From positions 1 to 64,000 of the forward strand of contig JAHHGV010000028.1 in NCBI GenBank assembly GCA_019359695.1: a DNA stretch of 64,000 bases. Direction: 5' to 3'. The translations under genes were made by a program, and so were the position numbers. The DNA is from Brasilonema angustatum HA4187-MV1. GTDB lineage: Bacteria; Cyanobacteriota; Cyanobacteriia; Cyanobacteriales; Nostocaceae. The notes below the pieces were generated by a model. It ran no database searches and was not told the DNA's origin. It saw only the letters and a list, made by a program, of their open reading frames with translations. Below are positions 8,956-17,953 of this stretch, piece after piece; position 1 is the first letter of the stretch; every line of letters begins with the position of its first letter.

Positions 8956-11900
8956 TCAATTATGTGAACGGGAAGTTTCGATGTCATCGCACAGATGAGG
9001 ATCTTCCTCTGTAACTTTAGGGTTGGTCTTCAGATAACCGCGTACCCAAGCGCACCCGCGCTTCAATACCATATCTAGATCCAATAGCTCTAAGTTCCAC
9101 ACCAGCACGGTTGTGTCATTACTCCCCGAAGCCAGCCATTTACCGTCAGGACTCCAAGCTATACTCCTAACCGCACTGCTATGCCCTGTAAGTCTCATCA
9201 CTTCCTCACCTTCAAGGTTCCAGAGTTTGATGCCGTTATCACTTGCCGAAGCCAGCAGCTTGCCGTCGGGGCTAAAACTGACGCTGTAGATCCAGCCACC
9301 CTCTACATTACGGGTCCAGCGTTCCTTGGGATTCTCCAGATTCCAGAGTTTGATGGTACCATCAGTACTCCCCGAAACCAAGAGCTTGCCATCCGGACTC
9401 CAAGCGACGCTCCTGACTTCACCGCTATGCCCTGTAAGTTTCATGAGTTCTTTACTCTCAAGGTTCCAGAGTTTGATGGTGCGGCCCCTACTTGCCGAAG
9501 CCAACATCTTACTGTCAGGACTGAAGCTGACGCTCCAAATTTCCTTGTTATGCCCTTTGAATGTCCTGATTTCGTTACCATCTTTGCTCCAAAGTTTGAT
9601 GGTCTTGCCACTCGTCCAAGCTAGCAGCTTGCCATCTGGGCTAAAGCTGACACTTTTGACAGAATCATCCTCTTTGCGCTTCCAGAGTTCCTTGCCATCC
9701 ACTGGATTCGAGAGTTTGATGACGCCGTCCTCACTTCCCGAAGCCAGCATCTTGCTGTCGAGACTCCAAGCGACGCTATAGACTTTACCGCTATCCACTT
9801 TAATCGTCCTCGATTCCTTGCCCTCAAGATTCCAGAGTTTGACAGTCGTGTCATCACTTCCCGATGCCAGCATCTTGCCATTAGGACTGAAGTTGACGCT
9901 CCTGACCACATCGCCATGCCCTGTGAGTGTTTTGAGTTCCTTGCCATCAAGCGTCCAAAGTGTTATGGTACCGTCAAGACTTCCCCAAGCCAGCATCTTG
10001 CCGTCGGGACTCCAAGCTGCGCTTTCGACCCAGTTACTATTTTTAATCGTCCTGAGGATCTTGCCCTCAAGACTCCAGAGTATGACAGTTTTGTCAATAC
10101 TCGCCGAAGTCAGCATCTTCCCGTCGGGACTCCAAACTACGCTTCTGACAGAATCGCTATGCTGCGTGAACGTTTTGAGTTCCTTACCATCTGCCGTCCT
10201 CCAGAGTTTGACGGTTTTATCAGCACTTCCCGAAGCTAGCATCTTGCCGTCGGGGCTAAAGCTGACGCTCTCGACTTCATTGGTATGCCCTGTGAGCGTC
10301 TTGAGTTCCTTGCCATCCACCGTGCTCCAGAGTTTGATCGTGCCGTCACCACCCGCCGAAGCTAGCATTTTGCCGTCTGGGCTGAAGCTGACGCAAAGAA
10401 CCGCAGAGCTATGTTTGAGCGTCCTCAGTTCCTTACTCTCAAAGTTCCAAAGTTGGATAGTGCCGTCATCACTCCCGGAAGCTAGCATCTTACCATTAGG
10501 GCTGAAGTTAACGCTCCTGACCACATCGCCATGCCCCGTGAGCGTCTTGAGTTCCTTGCCGTCTACTGTCCTCCAGAGTTTGATGGTTCCGTCACCACCC
10601 GCCGAAGCTAGCATCTTGCCGTCTGGGCTGAAGCCGACGCTAAGAACTGCAGAGCCATGATTGAGCGTCTTAAGTTCTTTGCCGTCTTGATTCCAAAGTT
10701 TGATGGTACCATCATAACTGCCCGAGGCTAACATTTTACCATTAGGACTCCAAGCTATGCTCCCGACCTTATCCTTATGCCCTTCCAAGGGGTTGTGCTC
10801 TGTAACCCAGTAAACTGCCTGCTGTAGTGCACTCAAAAGCTGAAGCCTAGTATTACTATCTCCTTCAATTGGTTTTTTCAGTTTTTTCCCTGCTTTTAAA
10901 GCTTCTATCAATGCATCTAACTTTTGGTCTGAGGCAAAGAGTGCTTTTGAAGATTCAGTTAAGGTTTGAATCTGACTCACTTCCTTTCCATACCACTCAA
11001 ACCACTCAAAGCCAGCGAATACCAACACGACAACAAACACTGCCGTCATCAGTCCAGTTATCTTGCGGCGGTTGTTGCGCTGGCGTTGGAGGCTGCGTTG
11101 CACAAACTCAGTTTCTACTTTATTGAACCAGTTGTCAGTTGAATTGAGTACCTGATTTAAGAAATTAAGACGTGGATTGTCATGCCAAAGAAACTTTGCC
11201 TGTTGCTTTCTTTTCCACAACTGCTGCAACCAATCACGCGGATTGGGAGTCCAGTGAAACTTTGGCGGTTGCTTGCTGTTCCATTCCATAGCCGCAGGTG
11301 TCAACCGCCGTTGTAGAATTAAAGTCTCCGGCTCTTGTTGTTTCCAAACCAACAGCTTTTGCCATCCCCGTACTAAGGCATCATGGGCAGGCTCAACATA
11401 GCAGTTTCCCTCGCTATCTTCACCTTTGACTAGCAGCCGTGCGTCGGTAAATTGTCGAATCACCTCCTGCACGCGCTCATTTTTGGTTGGAGGATACTCC
11501 AGTTCAGACAAGAGTACTTTTCTACGAGCCAACTCACCGCCATCTAGTGCCACCATCCGCAGCATTACCTGCTTAATAATAAGTGTATAAGCTTGATCGC
11601 GCTTTTGTAACTGCTCATATTCAAAGTCAGCTTTTTGGGTGAGGCTGCGCGTAACGCCACCCAGTTCTTCATAATCTGCTTGAGCGATCGCGCGATCGCT
11701 CCTTGTCCCCTTCCTAACACTTTGAATATACTTGAGGTAAAGCTCACTTAGGGTAAACGACAGCAACGGCAGCGTTCCCGGCATCAGCATGACCTCATCA
11801 ATTAACTGGTCTACCAAAGTGGGTGGCTCAAAAAACATCACTCTGGCAGTAGCTGGTTCCACAATTGCTTGCCGCAATTCTTGCCGCTTCATCCCCGGTA

Positions 11901-13329
11901 CGAGAAACCGAGCTGATGTCCAATACGGCTTTAAAGCAGTATCGCTTAATTGCGGTTCAAAGTCATTTCGCAGTGTTAGCACCAGACGTAACTGCTCGGG
12001 ACTTGCCCCGATGGCCTCTGCCAAGCCGCTCAGAAACTTCTCTCGCTCAGTGTTATTGCGGCATAAAGTGACTAATTCCTCACACTGGTCGATGACCAGC
12101 AGCAGCTTGGAGTTGGGATTAAGCTGACTCCAATTCGCCAATTTTGCCAGCACGCTTTTTACTCCGGGTTTGGCAGCTTCTTTATCAACAACTGGCAAGT
12201 TTTCTTGAAGCAGCATTTTATTCAAAGTCCTGAAGGGGAACTCTCCAGGGCGGATGGGAGGGAGGATGCCCCACTGTTGCTGACTTTTCTTTAACTGAGG
12301 AATCAATCCGGCTTTGACCAAACTCGACTTACCCGCACCGGAAGCGCCTAGTACAACCGTTAATGAATGCGTCGTGACAAATTCTTGTAGCTTTTGGATC
12401 AAGGCAGTTCTACCAAAGAACTTGTCGCTGTCTTCTTCTTCAAACGACGCTAATCCCTTGTACGGGTTAGTTTTTTCATTTAGTTTGGGGGCTGGTTTTA
12501 ATTGATTGCGGTCAAAACCAGGAACGGGAAAAATGTACTCCCCTTTGTCATGCCTCTTAAGTAGAGAGATTTGCGGCGTTTGTTTGCTAGTTATGTTATC
12601 GCGCAAATAGACGTAGAGTTCAGTTGCAGTGATCACACCATCCTTGGTAAAATCTGCCTCTCCGCTGAATGCCTTAAAAAGAAGTTCTGCAAAGGGAGAG
12701 TGACATTCATTCTCGTCCCGGTGCCCAAAACCATACAAGTAATCTGCGGCTTTCTCGTCATCGGCGGCTGAGGTAATCACCTGGTGAGCGCAACCAGCAA
12801 TAAAGCGATCATAGCGTTCCTGATAGAGTTTGTGCGCTCGCACCACTTGTCTATTGCGTCCTGCCCACCGGAAAGTACCAGCAAAGCAGCAGTCAAGGAT
12901 AATCAACATATGACGGCACGGCAGTTTGACTAAGGCATCGTGCAGTTGCTGCATGGGTAGCCAAGTGCTGTCATCTTGTTGCCCATCTTGAAGCACGAGG
13001 AAACCTGCTGGTCCATCCGCATTATCTAATCCATCTTGGGCAAAGCCATGTCCGGCAAAGTAGAACAGGAATCGATCATCAGGTTCAACGTGGATTTTAC
13101 TGCCATCGGGTAAAGTAAGGGTTTGCTCCTCAAAAGCTGTAAACAGACTGGTGAGTTTGTCTTTAGTTGCTTCTGTATCTAACAATCGTAAAACTTGGTA
13201 TTGATACTTTTCCTCTAAGATCAGGGCAAGTTGGTTAGCGTCATTGACAGCAGTTTTCAGTTCCGGGATGCCATTGACATAGTGATTGATACCGATAACA
13301 ACTGCCAGACTGCGTTTAAACTCAGGCAT
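8956..13329 (-). CDS. caspase-STAND NTPase-WD40 protein
   Basis: 1457 aa in three modules. Residues 1-270 are a C14 caspase-like peptidase with catalytic His in FYFAGHG (His94) and Cys in LDCCFAG (Cys148 by the DxC pattern). Residues 290-660 are a STAND/NACHT-like NTPase: NPYKGLASFEEED, FFGR, Walker A GASGAGKS at 328-335, Walker B LLLVIDQCEE near 414. A single transmembrane helix lies near 757-779. Residues ~840-1425 are 14 WD40 repeats, enough for two seven-bladed propellers. Such proteins are thought to sense a ligand through the repeats, oligomerise and activate the protease; bacterial relatives take part in programmed death or anti-phage responses. The neighbouring repeats are very similar to each other, pointing to recent internal duplication. 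The long plus-strand ORFs inside are shadows. Confidence 0.92.
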   Translation of the reverse strand: MPEFKRSLAVVIGINHYVNGIPELKTAVNDANQLALILEEKYQYQVLRLLDTEATKDKLTSLFTAFEEQTLTLPDGSKIHVEPDDRFLFYFAGHGFAQDGLDNADGPAGFLVLQDGQQDDSTWLPMQQLHDALVKLPCRHMLIILDCCFAGTFRWAGRNRQVVRAHKLYQERYDRFIAGCAHQVITSAADDEKAADYLYGFGHRDENECHSPFAELLFKAFSGEADFTKDGVITATELYVYLRDNITSKQTPQISLLKRHDKGEYIFPVPGFDRNQLKPAPKLNEKTNPYKGLASFEEEDSDKFFGRTALIQKLQEFVTTHSLTVVLGASGAGKSSLVKAGLIPQLKKSQQQWGILPPIRPGEFPFRTLNKMLLQENLPVVDKEAAKPGVKSVLAKLANWSQLNPNSKLLLVIDQCEELVTLCRNNTEREKFLSGLAEAIGASPEQLRLVLTLRNDFEPQLSDTALKPYWTSARFLVPGMKRQELRQAIVEPATARVMFFEPPTLVDQLIDEVMLMPGTLPLLSFTLSELYLKYIQSVRKGTRSDRAIAQADYEELGGVTRSLTQKADFEYEQLQKRDQAYTLIIKQVMLRMVALDGGELARRKVLLSELEYPPTKNERVQEVIRQFTDARLLVKGEDSEGNCYVEPAHDALVRGWQKLLVWKQQEPETLILQRRLTPAAMEWNSKQPPKFHWTPNPRDWLQQLWKRKQQAKFLWHDNPRLNFLNQVLNSTDNWFNKVETEFVQRSLQRQRNNRRKITGLMTAVFVVVLVFAGFEWFEWYGKEVSQIQTLTESSKALFASDQKLDALIEALKAGKKLKKPIEGDSNTRLQLLSALQQAVYWVTEHNPLEGHKDKVGSIAWSPNGKMLASGSYDGTIKLWNQDGKELKTLNHGSAVLSVGFSPDGKMLASAGGDGTIKLWRTVDGKELKTLTGHGDVVRSVNFSPNGKMLASGSDDGTIQLWNFESKELRTLKHSSAVLCVSFSPDGKMLASAGGDGTIKLWSTVDGKELKTLTGHTNEVESVSFSPDGKMLASGSADKTVKLWRTADGKELKTFTQHSDSVRSVVWSPDGKMLTSASIDKTVILWSLEGKILRTIKNSNWVESAAWSPDGKMLAWGSLDGTITLWTLDGKELKTLTGHGDVVRSVNFSPNGKMLASGSDDTTVKLWNLEGKESRTIKVDSGKVYSVAWSLDSKMLASGSEDGVIKLSNPVDGKELWKRKEDDSVKSVSFSPDGKLLAWTSGKTIKLWSKDGNEIRTFKGHNKEIWSVSFSPDSKMLASASRGRTIKLWNLESKELMKLTGHSGEVRSVAWSPDGKLLVSGSTDGTIKLWNLENPKERWTRNVEGGWIYSVSFSPDGKLLASASDNGIKLWNLEGEEVMRLTGHSSAVRSIAWSPDGKWLASGSNDTTVLVWNLELLDLDMVLKRGCAWVRGYLKTNPKVTEEDPHLCDDIETSRSHN

Positions 13330-13456
13330 AGTGGAATTTCCATTTAGCGGTTCTCCTACGACGCATTGCTCTCAATGCTCTCAATCGTGAACAGACTTAC
13401 AAACGTAGTCTTGCCTACAGCACGCTACGCGAACGACAAAAAAGTAAACGGGTTGT

Positions 13457-13560
13457 TATAGCAGTCCTAAATGAGATTGTAAATTGTCCCATGAGGGCAG
13501 GGAACGCTTAACAGGGAACAGGGAACAGGAATTGTTTATAAATGATTTAGGATTGCTATA
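13457..13560. repeat. short palindromic mobile-like repeat
   Basis: Bounded by imperfect inverted ends tatagcagtcctaaat (13457-13472) and atttaggattgctata (13545-13560), with gggaaca heptamers inside. A related element is at 34057-34183 and a partial one at about 25136. It lies in the 499-base gap 13330-13828, which otherwise shows no gene. Confidence 0.65.
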
Positions 13561-13787
13561 TAGATAATGATTATATGATTTAAGTTTTGAATTCTTGTTT
13601 TCTTAAAAATACAATATATTGTTCTTATCCCTTGTGTCAACCTTAATTCAGATGCTCTTACCCTGTCGCTGGTAAGATTTTTTTCATTAGTAGAAATGGG
13701 GCGATTAAATTGGTGCTGATAACGTTACGAATATCTTGCTCTTACACTTATTTTTCTTAATTACTCTCATTCATCTTTATTCACTCA

Positions 13788-13821
13788 GTAGCCATCATAT
13801 ACTTTTGTACATGATGGCTAC
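13788..13821. terminator. stem-loop at the 3' end of the VOC gene
   Basis: Perfect 11-bp inverted repeat gtagccatcat / atgatggctac with a 12-base loop, just past the stop of the leftward VOC gene. No T-run follows, so it may be a transcript-stabilising hairpin rather than an intrinsic terminator. Confidence 0.4.
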
Positions 13822-13828
13822 TTAATGA

Positions 13829-14224
13829 CTATTTCAATTCATACTCAGGGTTATATTCAACTAACTCAATCTCATTTCCATCTGGATCGTTAACATAAAT
13901 TCTGTGCTTTGTTTCAGGCGCTGTCATTGTGTAATATTCAATGTTCTCGGTATCGAGCAATTTTTTCATGGCTTCGCCGTCTTTAATCACAAAACCAGTG
14001 TGGTTTATGCCAATGTTTTCATAGGCTGTATGTACACGCTCTTGGCTATTTCGATCATTAAGAGCCAGATAAAATTGATTATCTCCAAAATGCATCCAGT
14101 TTCTACCTTCAAACACCCCCTCGGCGCGTACATACCAATCAGGAAATAGGATTTGATAAAACTTCTTGGTTGTTTCAATATTTTTGCAAGAAACGTTGAT
14201 ATGTTCAAAACGAATAAGATTCAT
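13829..14224 (-). CDS. VOC-family (glyoxalase/bleomycin-resistance fold) protein
   Basis: 131 aa. It begins LIRFEHINVSCKNIETTKKFYQ and ends IYVNDPDGNEIELVEY, the standard start and end of a vicinal-oxygen-chelate domain. The candidate metal ligands are His9, a mid-chain His and the late Glu. It could be a glyoxalase-like enzyme, dioxygenase or binding protein; the substrate cannot be told. A good AGGAGAAAAAT precedes the ATG. The upstream gap 14225-14568 holds no gene I can support. Confidence 0.85.
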   Translation of the reverse strand: MNLIRFEHINVSCKNIETTKKFYQILFPDWYVRAEGVFEGRNWMHFGDNQFYLALNDRNSQERVHTAYENIGINHTGFVIKDGEAMKKLLDTENIEYYTMTAPETKHRIYVNDPDGNEIELVEYNPEYELK

Positions 14225-14568
14225 ATTTTTCTCCTTTGCGCCGAACCCCAGCGTGCTTCCTTGCGATATGCATAGCGTCAGGTTTCTGACTTATAGCCTT
14301 CCAGCATTGTCGTGTCACATTGATTGGCAGTCAAATCGTAAGGCACTAAGAACTATCGCAAGTCCTGCACCTAGTTGGCAACTGCACCGATAACAAGGCT
14401 TTGCATACTTGGTGGGGTTCTTTACTTTATCTTTCTTATTTAATCATACTCGTTATGAGTTTGTTTTACCACTATTTGCCAAAAATCCTTGGTGTTTTGT
14501 CTACTGCAATGATTCAAGGAGTGTTGAATTACTGTGCGTTTTATAGTACATTTGTATGATTTTGATAT

Positions 14569-14784
14569 TTGGCTCAAAGTCAAAAAGCACTACTTCATCA
14601 GATGCATATCAATTTAGAAAATACTTTACAAGCACAACTCAACCAATCTCTTCACTTCACAGCCTGTATGGGTGTGAATGTCGCCATCAATGATGAGAAA
14701 CATGGAGTCTGGTTGGGAAGTAGTGGTTTCTCAGACCTTGATGCCAACAAACCTCTTGATGTTAATCGCTCATTTTACATTTAC
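14569..14784 (+). pseudogene. 5' part of interrupted serine hydrolase (beta-lactamase family)
   Basis: Encodes the first ~72 residues of a beta-lactamase/penicillin-binding-like serine hydrolase (LENTLQAQLNQ..MGVNVAINDE..NRSFYIY). Reading breaks after ...catttac, where an IS605-family element begins; the rest of the gene resumes at about 16337. The break falls exactly where the SxxK nucleophile motif is expected, so neither part can be active. The start could be TTG 14569 or, more conventionally, ATG 14602. Confidence 0.85.
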
Positions 14785-14926
14785 CTTCTTTGTGCGAGAA
14801 GGCTCGCGCCATAATCTTTGATTTGGCGTCAACATAGATCGCAGGACTAAAACGAAACGTCCCCCGATCTATGTTGACCAACGGTTAACGCGGAAGTGGG
14901 GACAGTTTTGTTTTTGTCACTCTCCG

Positions 14927-14956
14927 TGGACATCTTAAAAGTCAATGGGCTATAAT
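14927..14956 (+). promoter_or_regulatory. sigma-70-like promoter of tnpB
   Basis: TGGACA (14927-14932), an 18-base spacer and a perfect TATAAT (14951-14956), 24 bases upstream of the original tnpB ATG at 14981. Good match to consensus; not tested. Confidence 0.6.
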
Positions 14957-14980
14957 TACGTCAACAAGTTTAACGTAACA

Positions 14981-16282
14981 ATGCTAGTACTTGAAGCAAA
15001 GCTGGAAGGGAAGAATGAGCAGTATGAAAAGCTAGTACTCCAAGGCGTAAATTCGGTTAGGGTGTAAATATAGACTTTTAAGGGGAAGCGTTTGGCAGTA
15101 TAACCCTATCTAAACTTACGCCGCACTGTACTAGATGAAGCTATTCGTACTGCCCGCTTTGTTCGCAACAGTTGCGTCAGGTACTGGATGGATAATCGTG
15201 ATATTGGACGCTACGAGCTTTCGGCTTATTGTGCTGTTCTAGCTAAAGAGTTTGAATGGGCAAACAAACTAAACTCTATGGCAAGACAGGCTAGTGCGGA
15301 AAGGGCATGGTCTGCAATATCTCGTTTTTACGACAACTGTAAAAAGAAGGTTTCAGGAAAGAAAGGTTATCCGCGCTTTAAGAAAGAACAAACACATGGC
15401 TCTGTTGAGTACAAGACCAGTGGCTGGAAACTTTCTGTTGACAGGCGCTATATTACTTTTTCTGATGGATTTGAAGCGGGAACTTTCAAGATGTGGGGAA
15501 CCCGTGACTTGCATTTCTACCAGTTCAAACAGATTAAACGAATTCATGTTGTTCGGCGTGCCGATGGGCACTATGTTCAATTTTGCGTTGACCAGGAACG
15601 ACTAGAAAAACGATCGCCGACGCTCAAAACTGTCGGAATTGATGTTGGGTTGAATCACTTCTACACCGATAGTGATGGCAACACAGTTGCAAATCCACGT
15701 CATCTTCGTAAAAGCGAAAAGTCATTAAAACGACTTTCTCGCCGCATGTCTAAGACTAAAAAAGGGTCTAAAAACAGAGCTAAGTTTAGAAATAAACTGG
15801 CTCGCAAACATCTTAAGGTAAGTCGCCAGCGTAAAGATTTTGTTTGCAAAGCAGCAAGATGCGTAGTGAAGTCTAACGACCTCGTGGCGTATGAGGACTT
15901 GAAGGTGCGGAATATGGTAAGGAATAGACACCTTGCTAAATCGATATCTGATGCAGCATGGACTCAGTTTCGTTCTTGGGTTGAGTATTTCGCAAAGGTG
16001 TTTGGAGTGGTAACCGTTGCAGTTCCGCCTCACTACACAAGCCAGAATTGCTCCAACTGTGGAAAAGTAGTGAAAAAGACATTATCGACTAGGACGCATA
16101 CTTGCCCACACTGCGGACATACCCAAGATCGAGATCATAATGCTGCACGAAACATATTAGAAAAAGCACTACGTACGGCGGGTCACGTCGGAACTAACGC
16201 CTCTGGAGAGACTGACCAATACTTGGGAGAGGAGACTCCTTCAAGCAAGTCAACTCATAGAAAGAGGAAACCGGGGAAGTGA
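14981..16282 (+). pseudogene. tnpB: tnpB (RNA-guided nuclease), interrupted by a MITE
   Basis: The original gene starts MLVLEAKLEGKNEQYEKL at 14981. Removing 15035-15127 plus one copy of its 5-bp duplication restores EKLVLDEAIRTARFVRN in frame and joins the 364-aa remainder, giving a normal TnpB of about 400 aa. The RuvC residues are present downstream: Asp in VGIDVGLNHF, Glu in AYEDLKV and Asp in DRDHNAARNI, with the zinc finger CSNCGK..CPHCGH. In the present sequence an in-frame stop in the insertion ends the N-terminal piece. The downstream ATG at 15188 could give a protein lacking about 40 N-terminal residues, probably inactive. Confidence 0.85.
15035..15132. repeat. small MITE inserted in tnpB
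   Basis: An 88-base segment (15040-15127) with imperfect inverted ends (ggcgtaaattcggttagggt against the reverse complement of accctatctaaacttacgcc) between two copies of GTACT (15035-15039, 15128-15132), a 5-bp target duplication. Excision of the segment plus one GTACT restores the tnpB frame exactly, which proves that it is an insertion. Confidence 0.85.
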
Positions 16283-16284
16283 TT

Positions 16285-16336
16285 CCTGGAATCCCCCGCT
16301 GTATTCGGTACTCCGAATCAGCGGTGGGAGGATGTC
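16285..16336 (+). ncRNA. right-end stem-loop / candidate omega-RNA scaffold
   Basis: Immediately after the tnpB stop, ccccgctg and cagcggtgg enclose an inner stem attcgg-tact-ccgaat. In this family the transposon right end and 3' part of tnpB form the RNA scaffold of TnpB, with the guide read from flanking DNA beginning just past the element (here about 16337 on). Inference from family knowledge; the RNA is not demonstrated. Confidence 0.5.
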
Positions 16337-17203
16337 AACAAAACCTTTGTTTCCGTTTGCTTATTGCGTTTAGCTCAGGATAGGTTGTTAAATTTAGATG
16401 ATCCACTGACAAAATGGTTACCCCAAATGCCATTTGATGATACTGTCACCTTGCGTCGGTTGTTAAATCATACCAGTGGAGTACCGAGTTACACCAGCTT
16501 AAAAGATTATTTGCCTACTGTTTGTGAGAATCCTTCCGTTCCTTGGACACATAATAAAGTTGCTGAATTAACCTGTACAGGAAAACTCGATTTTGAACCG
16601 GGAGAAGGATGGAGTTATTCAAACACAGGGTATATGTTGCTGTATGAGGTGATTGAAGCTGCTACCAGTAAGAGTTTTGCCCAAGCGTTAGAAGACAACG
16701 TGTTTTCAGTATTGGATTTACAAAATACTTATGTTGCTCATGATGTTGACACAAAAGGCGTTCTGACACCTGGTTATTGTCGATACTTAAATTCAGAACA
16801 AATCATGGAGAATGTCATTCCTCCTTATCATCCAGACTGGTGTGCAACAGGACTCATTGCTTCTACGCCTGAAGAAGTTGTGAAATTTTTTGACGGTTTT
16901 TTCTCAGGTAAACTATTGGTTTCCAAACAATTAGAGCAGATGCTCACTCTTGTACCCACTGGTACTCGTGAGCCTTGGTATAAAAAACCTTGTTATGGGT
17001 TAGGAATTATGGCAGATCCAGAATCCAAGCATGGTGAAAAGTATGGTCATGGTGGAGATGGTCCCGGCTATAATTTGTGGGCAATGCATATACCCAATTT
17101 TCACGGACGCAAACTGACGTTAGCAGTTTTTTGTAATACTTCTATTATTGAGCATCCTTATGCAATGGTTAATGATTTATTGCGTGTTCTTGAAGCTGCA
17201 TAG
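16337..17203 (+). pseudogene. 3' part of interrupted serine hydrolase (beta-lactamase family)
   Basis: Resumes the frame of the 14.6-kb fragment with NKTFVSVCLLRLAQDRLLNLDDPL, the region just after the SxxK motif, and runs to the normal C-terminus. The second active-site motif Tyr-Ser-Asn appears as GWSYSNTGYML, and a late HGGDGPGY block corresponds to the third motif. The Ser of SxxK cannot be found on either side of the inserted element. The apparent start at 16364 is not a genuine start. Confidence 0.85.
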
Positions 17204-17207
17204 CAAA

Positions 17208-17233
17208 AGAGTGGAGGAAATACCCTCCACTCT
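17208..17233. terminator. hairpin between convergent genes
   Basis: Perfect 10-bp stem agagtggagg / cctccactct with a 6-base loop, placed between the end of the serine hydrolase remnant and the end of the leftward DUF1295-like gene. There is an A-run on the left and none on the right; it could serve the leftward transcript. Confidence 0.5.
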
Positions 17234-17257
17234 ACCTACTGACTCCTCGCTGAAACT

Positions 17258-17914
17258 TCACCAGATAAACGGAATCAAACGGGCGCTAGATTGCTTGTAA
17301 TCAGGATATTCTGAGTATTTTTGAGACATTGACTGTTCTTTGTTAGACATCAGCCGCAGGTAAAAAACTAAGATATATGCAGGCAGCAAATAAGCCCAGA
17401 GTGAACCAGCAACGACGCTAAAACTCAGATACCGTAGCAAATCCCCAAAATAATTGATATTTCGGGATAAACGCCAGATATTGTCATTAACTAGCCCTGC
17501 CCCATACTGCTTGGCGGTAAGTTTTTGGATATCGGCGGTAGCATTGATCAGAGTGCCGAAAATGTAAAGTGATAATGCCACAGCAGCTGTGGTCATTGAT
17601 AGGGGAACGGGATTAGTAAATGCTAGGTATCCTGGAAGTGCGTAAAAAACCCCGACGGATAATAGTATGAAAACAAATAGACCAACCCCCACAGGGTCAT
17701 TGAACATCTGTCGCCGCTGGGGATAAAACCATTGCTCAATTAGCCACCAAAGACAATAACTGATGTGCAGGCACATATAAATGACTTGTCGCCAGTCTTG
17801 AATGCCGAAGACGACAGCAAAAGCGACCAAGCAGCTTATTGTGAGAACTTTTGCGATGTTAATCGCCGTGAGAGCTGTAACTCCAGTTTTTTCAGCGTTG
17901 GCAGTGTTTTGCAT
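17258..17914 (-). CDS. DUF1295/isoprenylcysteine methyltransferase-like membrane protein
   Basis: 218 aa with about five or six hydrophobic helices. The C-terminal signature RLSRNINYFGDLLRYLSF, then EQSMSQKYSEYPDYKQ and a terminal RLIPFIW, resembles the conserved end of DUF1295 / steroid-5-alpha-reductase / ICMT-fold membrane enzymes (LwxxSRHPNYFGE..). The usual His of that motif is Ile here (RNINYFG), so activity may differ. It follows the SDR gene after 39 bases on the same strand, which suggests a two-step modification of a lipid-like substrate. Substrate unknown. Confidence 0.8.
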   Translation of the reverse strand: MQNTANAEKTGVTALTAINIAKVLTISCLVAFAVVFGIQDWRQVIYMCLHISYCLWWLIEQWFYPQRRQMFNDPVGVGLFVFILLSVGVFYALPGYLAFTNPVPLSMTTAAVALSLYIFGTLINATADIQKLTAKQYGAGLVNDNIWRLSRNINYFGDLLRYLSFSVVAGSLWAYLLPAYILVFYLRLMSNKEQSMSQKYSEYPDYKQSSARLIPFIW

Positions 17915-17953
17915 AAAGCCATACCAAATTTATCTTCTTAACATTGCTTAATT

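Larger units (their letters stand above)
14785..16336 (+). mobile_element. IS200/IS605-family (IS1341-type, tnpB-only) element
   Basis: The element interrupts a serine hydrolase gene. The left end follows the pentamer TTTAC (14780-14784), with no target duplication visible, and carries a small hairpin gcgag-aagg-ctcgc. The right end is a long two-part stem-loop (16289-16324) followed by gaggatgtcaac, typical of this family. It encodes TnpB but no TnpA transposase, so it would need one in trans to move. A further 12-bp inverted repeat caacatagatcg / cgatctatgttg lies near 14830-14880. The exact right boundary is uncertain by several bases. Confidence 0.85.

Noticed and set aside
9181-10660. 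Long plus-strand ORFs (repeated LSSLPSTVLQSL)
   Set aside because: Antisense shadow of the WD40 repeats of the leftward caspase-STAND protein.
14785-14980. A tnpA (Y1 transposase) gene upstream of tnpB
   Set aside because: There are only ~200 bases and no ORF with the HUH motif, so the element is tnpB-only.
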